Shown one piece after another: positions 1-7,262 of a stretch of DNA of 9,063 nucleotides (position 1 is its first letter; each line of letters opens with the position of its first letter). Under the pieces are notes generated by a model, which saw nothing but the letters and a program-made list of their open reading frames with translations, was not told where the DNA came from and did no database searches. The translations under genes and the position numbers were made by a program. Source of the DNA: Tannerella sp. GTDB taxonomy: Bacteria; Bacteroidota; Bacteroidia; Bacteroidales; Tannerellaceae. The DNA lies in assembly GCA_031261145.1 (NCBI GenBank), contig JAISJX010000062.1, forward strand, positions 1 to 9,063, given 5' to 3'.

Positions 1-1096
1 AGCCGGATTTAATCTGAGGATGTTAGACCAGAGCAAGCTCGAAGTCGATCTCTCATTCTATAATAATAATGTATATGACCAGATCATGGGCGTACCCTTG
101 AGTTCGACTGTTGGAGCAAACAACATTCGTATCAATGCCGGTAATGTAAGAAACTGGGGATATGAGTTGTACACCAAATATTCACCGATCGTTACGCCGA
201 CGTACAGATGGGATGTTACCTTCACCGCAGCAAATCAATATTCCAAGGTTGTCAAGTTATATCCGGGAATCACCCGTAAGCCGCTGGGTGGCGGCGGATA
301 TACCGTAGTTGCCGAAGAAGGAAAACGGATGGGTGAAATCCTGATGTATGACTATGTGAAAGATGATAAGGGCAACAGAATCGTTGGCTCGAACGGCTTA
401 TATAGTATGGACACGAAGGAAATGACGCCGATCAACAAAAATATCAATCCCGATTTTCTGGGTGGTCTCACCACCACTTTCTTCTGGAAAGGATTGAGCC
501 TGTATGCAGGGTTGGATTATAAATTCGGCGGAAGTATCTTCTCCTATTCAAACTATTACCTGACAGGGTTAGGCTTGAGCACGAACACATTGAAATATAG
601 AGATGAAGCACATGGAGGATTAGCCTATTATATAAATACTTCGGGTGAGAGGGTGAAATGGGAACATAATCAGCCTGCCCCGGCGGATGCCAGAGATGGT
701 ACGGTGTATCACAACGGACTTATTTTGCCGGGTGTGAAAGTCGTTGACGGAAAATCGGTTCCCAACGACCAGATCGCTAATTCCTCTTCGTACTACCAGT
801 CTTACATCAGTGATATGAGCGATGCGTTTCAGCGGGATGCTTTGTATAAAAATGATTATATCAAACTCCGCGAACTCGCATTAAGCTACACATTGCCGTC
901 TAAATGGTCAAAGAAAGTGAAAATGGAGAAGGTTACCGTCCAAGCCATTGCCCGTAACCTGTTCTATCTGTACAAAACGTTGCCGAATGTAGATGCCGAA
1001 TCGACATTAGGTACCAGCGGTACAGCCAGTTATCAGGAACAGTCATATATTCCTACTATCCGAACCTATGGTTTTGGTATCAATTTTAGTTTCTAA
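1..1096 (+). CDS. SusC/RagA-type TonB-dependent outer-membrane transporter, C-terminal part (5' end outside window)
   Basis: This is the C-terminal third or so of a SusC/RagA-family outer-membrane transporter. The frame is open from base 2, so the Met at 20 is internal and not a start. About 364 residues are visible. They show alternating-polarity beta-strands, a SusC-like segment (DQIMGVPLSSTVG followed by INAGNVRNWGYEL), a late DYIKLRELALSYTLP strand and a final strand ending GFGINFSF. The terminal aromatic residue is typical of outer-membrane barrels. The signal peptide, any carboxypeptidase-like N-domain, the TonB box and the plug lie upstream and cannot be examined. In this family SusC is the TonB-driven barrel and the SusD-like lipoprotein is its lid. 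The susD-like gene starts 17 bases downstream, fitting one transcript. The substrate cannot be read from this part. The family call is firm; the ligand is unknown. Confidence 0.95.
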   Translation, partial: AGFNLRMLDQSKLEVDLSFYNNNVYDQIMGVPLSSTVGANNIRINAGNVRNWGYELYTKYSPIVTPTYRWDVTFTAANQYSKVVKLYPGITRKPLGGGGYTVVAEEGKRMGEILMYDYVKDDKGNRIVGSNGLYSMDTKEMTPINKNINPDFLGGLTTTFFWKGLSLYAGLDYKFGGSIFSYSNYYLTGLGLSTNTLKYRDEAHGGLAYYINTSGERVKWEHNQPAPADARDGTVYHNGLILPGVKVVDGKSVPNDQIANSSSYYQSYISDMSDAFQRDALYKNDYIKLRELALSYTLPSKWSKKVKMEKVTVQAIARNLFYLYKTLPNVDAESTLGTSGTASYQEQSYIPTIRTYGFGINFSF

Positions 1097-1113
1097 CCGT
1101 AAAAATAAATCGT

Positions 1114-3000
1114 ATGAAAATTTTCAAATATAGTATATTTTTGTTTGTCGGTGTTTTGTTTTTGATTGTTGCTTGTGAAAACCGGTTGGATAAAGAATGG
1201 CAAGATCCGGAACAGCACAGTCCCAAACCGGAGGAAATCATCCCCGGCATGTTTACGCAAATGATTGATTCCCGTTTCTATAAATTAGACTACGGCGAAT
1301 GGTGGTGGAGTTGGAACGGCGGATTCGGAATTCCGGGATACGCCCAGATTGCAGTACGCAGACCTCATCCCAGTGATGCTTCCGGTTTTAGTGAGTGGGA
1401 TAATTATACGGGTACCGGTGATTGGGACGTTAATGTTCGCCCGGTATTACGGTTCGGATGGTATTATACCGATTTGAAGAACTGGGGATTGATTCGAGAT
1501 GAAATCGAATCGTTATCCGGTCAGACAAAATCCGATGTCGAATTGTTCTTTCTATGCGCCACCATCATTAAAGATGTGGTTGGATTGCAGCAGGTGGATG
1601 TTTTTGACAAAATACCTTATCTGGAAGCATTCCAGGGGACAAAAGGTGTTTTCTACCCGAAATATGATAACGTGGAAGATATTTATGATGACGTATTGGA
1701 TGAATTGGCCGAACTGACCACCAAATTACCCGAAGCGTATAATGCAATGAGTGATAAGGCGAAACAGTCGTTTGCCTTGCAGGACATCGCATTGGGGGGA
1801 GATATCCGGAAATGGGTACAGTACATCAATGCCATCCGGTTGAGACACGGGGTGAGAATCTCCGGCGTCAATCCAGAGTTCGCAAAGAAGCATATCCAAA
1901 GCGCGATTACCAACCTGCCGACTACCGACTTTATCTGGCCGGCTACCGATAAAAACGGGAATACGATACAGGCTGAAGGCGGTGGACTGTATGCACGTGC
2001 ATTGTATGAACAGGCGTATGCCCTTGTGATTCCGAATATTATTATGCAGCGGATGAACTATGGCGATGTGACTTATGATGAAACCGGCGAAGATGATCCG
2101 CGTCTGCCGGTAATCGCGCAGCCAACCCGTTATTACGAGGCTACGAAAAACGACCCGTTGACCTTTGTCGGCACGACGCAGAATTATGATGCTGCCTATC
2201 CGTACTGGCCAACTTCAACCCTCAATCCCAACCCAACAAGTGATATGTTGGGCTTCGATAACGGTCCCGGTTTGACATTCAGATTGATGGCTACCAGACC
2301 CCGTCCAATTGAAACATGGAGTCGAAACCAATATTCCACGTATAATGCTTCCACCTTCATCTACGGGAATATTCCTCAATATTTCAACTCATTAGCGGAG
2401 AATGACCTGTTTCTTGCCGAAATAGAACTCAAAAACCTGGCTTCGACCGGAAAATCACCATCGGAGCATATAAGGGATGCCGTCATTCATTCTACGGACT
2501 TCTGGTATCAGGTCAACGGATACAGTCCGTTTACGACAGACTTGTTCCCGAATGAGGATTATAAGCGGGTCTTTGACCCCGTAAAGCCTTCTGACGCCGT
2601 CATCAATCGCTTTGCCGATAAAATCAAAGCGGAATACGAGGCAGCGCCGGCTACCGAAGATGATAAAATGGAAATTATCATGCAACAAAAGTATGTCCAT
2701 TTTAATCTCTTGGGAATCTATGAACTGTATGCGGAATTACGTAGAACGCGCCATCCGAAATTAGAGAAAATAGTAGTTAATGGCATTACGTATGGAGTTC
2801 CTCTTGAGCGTATGAGATATCCGAATGATGAGCAACAGAACAATTCCGAGAGCTACAAGGCGGTAGTTGATTACGATAACTTCACGACTCCCATATTCTG
2901 GGTGCCGGCGAATAAGAGAAACGAGAATTATTACGGAGATACTCATCTGCCGTTGAAAGGGTTCTTACCATTACCGGATCCGAACCCGAATAAACCGTAA
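1114..3000 (+). CDS. SusD-like (SusD/RagB) nutrient-binding outer-membrane lipoprotein
   Basis: This is a 628-residue lipoprotein, predicted to be the ligand-binding lid of the adjacent SusC transporter. It begins with a lipoprotein signal peptide (residues 1-20) and lipobox IVAC, with Cys21 as the lipidated residue. Glu22 and further acidic residues follow soon after, in keeping with surface display. Residues about 140-250 have the helical, TPR-like pattern of SusD proteins: an IPYLEAF segment, KYDNVEDIYDDVLDELAEL, then GGDIRKWVQYINAIRLRHGVRIS. This order resembles the SusD-like_2 branch (nutrient-binding lipoproteins) more than classical starch-binding SusD. An unusually Trp-rich stretch, GEWWWSWNGG (residues 61-70), lies near the N-terminus, and the C-terminus is Pro/Asn-rich. 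Length is on the long side for the family. The ATG at 1114 is set by the signal peptide. It follows susC by 17 bases and is followed by two hairpins. The substrate is not inferable. Confidence 0.93.
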   Translation: MKIFKYSIFLFVGVLFLIVACENRLDKEWQDPEQHSPKPEEIIPGMFTQMIDSRFYKLDYGEWWWSWNGGFGIPGYAQIAVRRPHPSDASGFSEWDNYTGTGDWDVNVRPVLRFGWYYTDLKNWGLIRDEIESLSGQTKSDVELFFLCATIIKDVVGLQQVDVFDKIPYLEAFQGTKGVFYPKYDNVEDIYDDVLDELAELTTKLPEAYNAMSDKAKQSFALQDIALGGDIRKWVQYINAIRLRHGVRISGVNPEFAKKHIQSAITNLPTTDFIWPATDKNGNTIQAEGGGLYARALYEQAYALVIPNIIMQRMNYGDVTYDETGEDDPRLPVIAQPTRYYEATKNDPLTFVGTTQNYDAAYPYWPTSTLNPNPTSDMLGFDNGPGLTFRLMATRPRPIETWSRNQYSTYNASTFIYGNIPQYFNSLAENDLFLAEIELKNLASTGKSPSEHIRDAVIHSTDFWYQVNGYSPFTTDLFPNEDYKRVFDPVKPSDAVINRFADKIKAEYEAAPATEDDKMEIIMQQKYVHFNLLGIYELYAELRRTRHPKLEKIVVNGITYGVPLERMRYPNDEQQNNSESYKAVVDYDNFTTPIFWVPANKRNENYYGDTHLPLKGFLPLPDPNPNKP

Positions 3001-3016
3001 TAACAGAATGAAGAAT

Positions 3017-3074
3017 ACCTCTGAAAACCGGATTTTCCGATACCGGCAAGAATGGAAAAAACGTTTTCAGAGGT
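3017..3074 (+). other. Long imperfect RNA hairpin after the susD-like stop codon
   Basis: A perfect 12-base inverted repeat pairs ACCTCTGAAAAC (3017-3028) with GTTTTCAGAGGT (3063-3074). Inside it a second stem, TTTTCC (3033-3038) with GGAAAA (3054-3059), continues the helix across a small internal loop and leaves a 15-base apical loop. It starts 16 bases after the susD-like stop. The bases after it (TTCCAATAAA) are not a strong U-tract, so on its own it is a weak terminator. It may protect the 3' end of the susCD transcript or pause polymerase ahead of the terminator that follows. The pairing is seen directly; the role is inferred. Confidence 0.7.
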
Positions 3075-3083
3075 TTCCAATAA

Positions 3084-3122
3084 ACAAAAGGGTTGTGGAC
3101 AACGCAACTCTTTTGTCTTTTT
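3084..3122 (+). terminator. Rho-independent terminator of the susCD transcript
   Basis: ACAAAAGGGTTG (3084-3095) pairs with CAACTCTTTTGT (3105-3116). This is a 12-base-pair stem with one G-U wobble and a 9-base loop. After one C comes a run of five T (3118-3122), then CT. This is the standard intrinsic-terminator form. It ends about 40 bases before the likely start of the next gene and lies inside that gene's longest open reading frame, which argues against a start at 3008. Termination may be partial, allowing some read-through. Confidence 0.75.
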
Positions 3123-3163
3123 CTATAAGTATTCCAACTGTCAAAACAACCATGCAGGTGAAG

Positions 3164-4903
3164 ATGAAATATAAAACGGCGTTTTTCTGGATAGCTCTTT
3201 ACGTTATATTGTTTGTATTCCTACAGGTTTACGGCGAATATCACTTTTATAACCGGGAGCAAAATCAATTATTCCGGAACACAGGCTATTACCTTACCGA
3301 CCAATTTTTCTGTCCGGGTAAACCGGCCATGCTCCTGTCCGGATTCCTTGTTCAGTTTTACCTGCTGCCTTACGTTGGCGCCGCCGTGACGGCAGGTTGG
3401 CTGACCGGCATCGGTTGGCTGACACATTGCGTGGTAAAACGAATTGAACCAAACGGTTATCTATTCTTTCTAAGCCTGCTGCCCGTCGTAACATTATTAT
3501 TGGTTCATGCAGATTACAATTACCAGCCTTATGGAACGGTGGCTTACCTGCTGATGCTGATCGCTATTTGGCTATCCCTTAGCATTAAGGATTTTATCCA
3601 CCGGTGTATCATCCATCTGTTGCTGATCGGCGCATTGTTCTATTTAGCCGGCCCGGTGTATCTGTTATACACTATATCCGTATCTATCTATGAATTACTG
3701 AAAAAATCACCGCACGATTACTTCGTAATGCTATTCTGGATAGAAGCGTTGCTTATCGGAGTTAGCAGTGTATATGGTTCGATATACGGGGCTTATCGTT
3801 TTGTTTTTCTGCCGGATGACTATTATGTCCACAATATGCAACCCCGCATGGTCATTTACTTCCCTTGGCTCGCCCTGTTATTGCTGATTCTGCTTGCCTG
3901 CATTTCCTCGAAACGAGTGAAAATCAGAAAAACACATTTACTGGTTCAGCGTCTGTTTCAAATCGGATGCGTTGCCGTCGTCTGTGTATGGGGACTGTCG
4001 CAGTATGACGTGAAAGACGGGGCATACCTGATAGCGGAATTAGATTATTACAGCCGTACGGAACAATGGGATAAAATCCTGAAACGAAGTCAGGAAACGC
4101 AGGCAAACTATCTTTCCATCTGCTATGTAAACAGAGCTTTGGCGCAACAAGGTGTTTTAGGCGACAAACTGTTTTTCTATGAACAGGCAGGAGCGAAAGG
4201 AATCTTGATGCCGTGGGATCAATCTGTATATTCGTCTGTTCTGCTGAGCGATATTTATTTCACCATGAACCACATCGCCCTTTCGCAAAAGATGGCGTTC
4301 GAGGCGTTTGTGAGCGCCGAAAATCCGCGGATGCTTCAGCGATTGGTACAAACCAACCTGATTTATGGCGCTTACCCGGTGGCAGAAAAATATTTAGACA
4401 TATTGGAACATACATTCAGTTACCGGAATTGGGCTAAAGCGCACCGGAAATTCCTGTACAACGATGCTGTCGTAGCGGAAGACCCTTTGCTGGGCGCAAA
4501 AAAACGGTCGCTGACAAAGAATTATATCTCAAAAATCGATGGGCTTGATATGGATTTACAGCAAATCGCCGCGTCAAACCCATCCGATCCTGTAGCCATC
4601 GAATATGCCGGAGCCATTTACCTGCTTGAAAAAGATTTAGATGCCTTCCGGACGATGATAGAAACGTATTACGGCACCGAAGTGCTGCCCGCATTGCCCG
4701 TCAGTTTTCAGGAAGCCGTTCTCATGCTGTCCGTCAAAGAGCCGGACTATTATAAACGCTTCGACATTCCGGAGGCTACCGTACACCATTTTACCGGATT
4801 CAGGAACCTGATGGCCTCCCATAAGAATGACACACGCGCCCTTCAAGGACAGTTAAAACGCTCGTATAGTAATACATACTGGTATTATCATCTGTATAAA
4901 TAA
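3164..4903 (+). CDS. Polytopic membrane protein resembling DUF6057, function unknown
   Basis: With the start at ATG 3164 the product is 579 residues. Roughly residues 6-280 form a membrane domain with about nine or ten hydrophobic segments (for example 6-24, 71-90, 98-115, 122-140, 186-209, 229-247 and 262-280). Residues about 285-579 are soluble and look like helical, TPR-type repeats, ending in an aromatic-rich tail (TYWYYHLYK). The N-terminal pattern EYHFYNREQNQLF...GFLVQFYLLPYVGA resembles the uncharacterised Bacteroidota family DUF6057; this is from memory and was not searched. Start choice: the frame is open back to ATG 3008, but that extension would translate two RNA hairpins, one a terminator, and gives a polar 52-residue leader before the first membrane segment. 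ATG 3164 has AGGTG 3 bases upstream and gives a clean membrane start. ATG 3152 is a second option. The next gene starts 7 bases after the stop, suggesting cotranscription. No catalytic motif is recognised. Confidence 0.85.
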   Translation: MKYKTAFFWIALYVILFVFLQVYGEYHFYNREQNQLFRNTGYYLTDQFFCPGKPAMLLSGFLVQFYLLPYVGAAVTAGWLTGIGWLTHCVVKRIEPNGYLFFLSLLPVVTLLLVHADYNYQPYGTVAYLLMLIAIWLSLSIKDFIHRCIIHLLLIGALFYLAGPVYLLYTISVSIYELLKKSPHDYFVMLFWIEALLIGVSSVYGSIYGAYRFVFLPDDYYVHNMQPRMVIYFPWLALLLLILLACISSKRVKIRKTHLLVQRLFQIGCVAVVCVWGLSQYDVKDGAYLIAELDYYSRTEQWDKILKRSQETQANYLSICYVNRALAQQGVLGDKLFFYEQAGAKGILMPWDQSVYSSVLLSDIYFTMNHIALSQKMAFEAFVSAENPRMLQRLVQTNLIYGAYPVAEKYLDILEHTFSYRNWAKAHRKFLYNDAVVAEDPLLGAKKRSLTKNYISKIDGLDMDLQQIAASNPSDPVAIEYAGAIYLLEKDLDAFRTMIETYYGTEVLPALPVSFQEAVLMLSVKEPDYYKRFDIPEATVHHFTGFRNLMASHKNDTRALQGQLKRSYSNTYWYYHLYK

Positions 4904-4910
4904 GAACATT

Positions 4911-6368
4911 GTGAAAAAGATAGTAGCTTATATAACATTGGCTTGGACGTTTATCGCCTGTACGCATACGCTGCCCGGCGGAAAATCGGTGGACTATTTG
5001 CCCAACATATTTCCCGACTATGCGGAAACAACCATCCCCCCGAACATCGCCCCGCTGAACTTTGCGCTGACCGCGCCGGACGGAGAGGCTTACGCCGCTT
5101 TTGCCTTCAACGAACAGACGTTCGTCGTCAAAGCGAAAAACGGACAATTTACCCTTCCCGCCGCCCGGTGGAAAAAACTGCTAAACGTCGCAACAGGCAA
5201 TTCCATAACGGTCACCATCTGTGAAAAAAAAGAGGAATGGCTCATGTATGCGCCCTTCCATATTCACGTAGCCGAAGAACCGATAGACCCTTACGTCGCC
5301 TATCGGTTGATTGAACCCGGTTATGCCCTGTGGAACAGCATGGGAATTTATCAGCGAAACCTCGAAAATTTCTTGGAAAGCGCCATTATCGAAAACAAAA
5401 TGACACGGAATAACTGCATGAACTGCCATTCTTTCTGTATGCAGGATCCCACCCGGATGCTCTTTCATATACGCGAAACGTATCCCGGAACCCTGCTCAT
5501 CAACGGAGATAAAATTGAGAAACTGAACGCAAAAACGGAACAGATAATCTCCTCGCTCGTCTATCCTTCATGGCATCCTTCCGGCAGGTACGTCGCCTTC
5601 TCCGTCAATAAAATCATGCAGTCTTACCATATCAACCACCCGAACCGGATCGAAGTATATGACGAAGCATCGGATGTAGTCGTCTATGACATAGAGAAAC
5701 ATGAGATTGTTACAACCGCCGCGCTGTTCTCCGAAAAGGATTTTGAAACGTTCCCGACATTCTCGCCCGACGGAAAAACCTTATACTTCTGTTCCGCCGT
5801 CGCCCGCCCGATGCCTCACGCTTTCGAGGAAGTGAAATACAGCCTGTGCGCCATCACGTTCGACCCGGAAACCCGCCGCTTCGGGGCGGTCACCGATACG
5901 CTCTTTCATGCGCCGTCGCAGGGGAAAAGCGTATCCTTCCCCCGCGTTTCGCCCGATGGAAACCACTTGATTTATACCCTGTCGGAATACGGGAATTTTT
6001 CCATCTGGCACAAGGATGCCGACCTTTATATCCGCAATCTTGCCACAAACGAGAACCGACCGCTGGAAATTCTTAATTCCGGCGACGTAGAGAGTTATCA
6101 TTCATGGAGCAGCAACAGCCGCTGGTTGATATTCAGCAGCCGGCGAATCGACGGTCTATACACCCGTCTGTATATAGCCCATATAGATGCCGAAGGAAAC
6201 GAATCCAAACCCTTCCTGTTACCACAGAAAGACACCGGATTTTACCATCGTTTCATGAAATCATACAACATTCCCGAATTTATCACCGGTAAAGTGAAAA
6301 ACCGGAGCTACGAATTAGCGCAGAAAGTCCGGAAAAAAGGAACTCAGGTGAAGTTTGTGGCAGAATAA
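4911..6368 (+). CDS. PD40/TolB-like beta-propeller lipoprotein with a CXXCH (c-type heme) motif
   Basis: This is a 485-residue predicted lipoprotein. The signal peptide ends in FIAC, with Cys17 as the lipid site. The GTG at 4911 is the only start that keeps the signal, since the next in-frame Met is residue 144. No acidic residues follow Cys17 closely (CTHTLPGGK), so it may face the periplasm and not the surface. Residues about 45-125 look like a small beta domain. Residues 169-173 are CMNCH, a c-type heme-binding motif, with a further Cys at 176. Four PD40-type propeller blades follow: YPSWHPSGRYVAFS (218-231), FPTFSPDGKTLYF (281-293), FPRVSPDGNHLIYT (343-356) and YHSWSSNSRWLIFSS (396-410). 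The propeller resembles TolB, but the protein is not TolB itself. It lies 7 bases after the membrane-protein gene. It could act in redox chemistry, as a sensor or as a scaffold; the CXXCH could also bind metal without heme. Confidence 0.87.
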   Translation: MKKIVAYITLAWTFIACTHTLPGGKSVDYLPNIFPDYAETTIPPNIAPLNFALTAPDGEAYAAFAFNEQTFVVKAKNGQFTLPAARWKKLLNVATGNSITVTICEKKEEWLMYAPFHIHVAEEPIDPYVAYRLIEPGYALWNSMGIYQRNLENFLESAIIENKMTRNNCMNCHSFCMQDPTRMLFHIRETYPGTLLINGDKIEKLNAKTEQIISSLVYPSWHPSGRYVAFSVNKIMQSYHINHPNRIEVYDEASDVVVYDIEKHEIVTTAALFSEKDFETFPTFSPDGKTLYFCSAVARPMPHAFEEVKYSLCAITFDPETRRFGAVTDTLFHAPSQGKSVSFPRVSPDGNHLIYTLSEYGNFSIWHKDADLYIRNLATNENRPLEILNSGDVESYHSWSSNSRWLIFSSRRIDGLYTRLYIAHIDAEGNESKPFLLPQKDTGFYHRFMKSYNIPEFITGKVKNRSYELAQKVRKKGTQVKFVAE

Positions 6369-6447
6369 TTGAAAGATTCGGAAAATTACATTTAGTATAA
6401 ACACACTTATTATTCCCGATTTCTCTGTTTTTTCAAGATTTTTTCCT

Positions 6448-6474
6448 TTTGTATCGCTCAATTTTATATATTTG
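6448..6474 (+). promoter_or_regulatory. Bacteroidota-type promoter of pyrH
   Basis: TATATTTG (6467-6474) is a perfect match to the Bacteroidota -7 element TAnnTTTG. The nearest TTTG upstream (6448-6451) is only 15 bases away, shorter than the usual 19-21, so the -33 element is poor or is replaced by the T-rich run just upstream. Transcription would begin around 6480 and give a leader of about 15 bases before the pyrH ATG at 6495. Confidence 0.6.
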
Positions 6475-6494
6475 CACTTGAAAACAGATATGAG

Positions 6495-7205
6495 ATGAGT
6501 AAATATAAACGAATCCTCCTGAAACTAAGCGGTGAATCGCTGATGGGAGGCAAGCAATACGGGATTGACGAAGTTCGCCTGAATGAATATGCGACGCAAA
6601 TCAAAGAGGTTGCGGAGGCAGGCGTCCAAATCGGGATTGTCATCGGCGGCGGAAATATTTTCCGCGGGCTGAGCGGAGCGGCCAAAGGCTTTGACCGCGT
6701 CAAAGGCGACCAGATGGGGATGCTGGCTACTGTCATTAACAGTCTGGCGCTCAATTCGGCATTAAATTCAGTCGGGGTAAAATCGACCGTACTGACAGCT
6801 ATCCGCATGGAGCCTGTCGGGGAGTATTATAACAAATGGCGCGCCATCGAACTGATGCAGCAAGGGCATGTGGTCATCATCGCCGGCGGCACCGGTAATC
6901 CGTTCTTTACCACCGACACGGCATCCTGTTTGCGTGGCATCGAAATTGAAGCCGACGTGATGCTGAAAGGCACCCGCGTGGACGGAATCTACACCGCCGA
7001 TCCGGAAAAAGATCCGGCAGCCGTCAAATATGACGATATAACTTTCGACGAAGTGTATGCACAGGGACTTAAAGTGATGGATCTCACGGCAATCACCCTG
7101 TGTAAAGATAATTATCTGCCGTTGCTCGTTTTCGATATGGACACCATCGGAAACCTGAAAAAAATAATTAATGGAGAAAAAATCGGGACAATTGTGCATA
7201 ATTAA
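6495..7205 (+). CDS. pyrH: UMP kinase (uridylate kinase)
   Basis: UMP kinase phosphorylates UMP to UDP with ATP in cytosolic pyrimidine nucleotide synthesis. The bacterial enzyme is a hexamer of the amino-acid-kinase fold, unrelated to eukaryotic UMP/CMP kinase. The 236 residues match the usual length. Recognisable motifs in order are KLSGESLMGG (10-19, phosphate-binding start), GGGNIFRG (51-58), GDQMGMLATVINSLAL (71-86), GGTGNPFFTTDTAS (131-144, UMP site), LKGTRVDGIYTADP (157-170) and VMDLTAITLC (194-203), ending in GTIV. The start ATG 6495 gives the expected MSKYKRILLKLSGE. The ATG at 6490 runs into a stop after two codons. It is separated from the lipoprotein gene by 126 bases with its own promoter element, so it is not part of the susCD block. 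frr follows after 57 bases, a linkage common in bacteria. Confidence 0.98.
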   Translation: MSKYKRILLKLSGESLMGGKQYGIDEVRLNEYATQIKEVAEAGVQIGIVIGGGNIFRGLSGAAKGFDRVKGDQMGMLATVINSLALNSALNSVGVKSTVLTAIRMEPVGEYYNKWRAIELMQQGHVVIIAGGTGNPFFTTDTASCLRGIEIEADVMLKGTRVDGIYTADPEKDPAAVKYDDITFDEVYAQGLKVMDLTAITLCKDNYLPLLVFDMDTIGNLKKIINGEKIGTIVHN

Positions 7206-7224
7206 AATAAAAAAACTATCTTTG
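7191..7224 (+). promoter_or_regulatory. Bacteroidota-type promoter of frr
   Basis: TATCTTTG (7217-7224) matches the -7 consensus TAnnTTTG perfectly. ATTG (7191-7194), overlapping the end of pyrH, is a near match to the -33 TTTG at 22 bases spacing. The element lies in the 57-base pyrH-frr gap, 38 bases before the frr start, and the leader after it is very A-rich. frr and rsgA can therefore probably be transcribed independently of pyrH. Confidence 0.6.
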
Positions 7225-7262
7225 TTTCATTAAATAAGATATAAACTAAAAATAAACAAACC

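Noticed and set aside
3113..3151. Possible promoter between the terminator and the membrane-protein gene
   Set aside because: TATAAGTATTC is A/T-rich but does not match TAnnTTTG, and the upstream TTTG belongs to the terminator stem.
3008..3163. N-terminal extension of the membrane-protein gene from ATG 3008
   Set aside because: It would translate two RNA hairpins, one a terminator, and gives a polar leader of low-complexity character. ATG 3164 has a Shine-Dalgarno-like AGGTG and a clean membrane start.
4800..5147. Minus-strand open frame of 115 codons across the membrane-protein/propeller gene boundary
   Set aside because: Shadow of two well-supported plus-strand genes; the product resembles no family and has no start signal.
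6369..6446. Possible terminator after the propeller lipoprotein gene
   Set aside because: TTGAAA/TTTCAA and TCGGAA/TTCCCGA can pair only weakly, with long loops or a bulge. T-runs are present (around 6427-6433 and 6439-6444) but no convincing stem precedes them.
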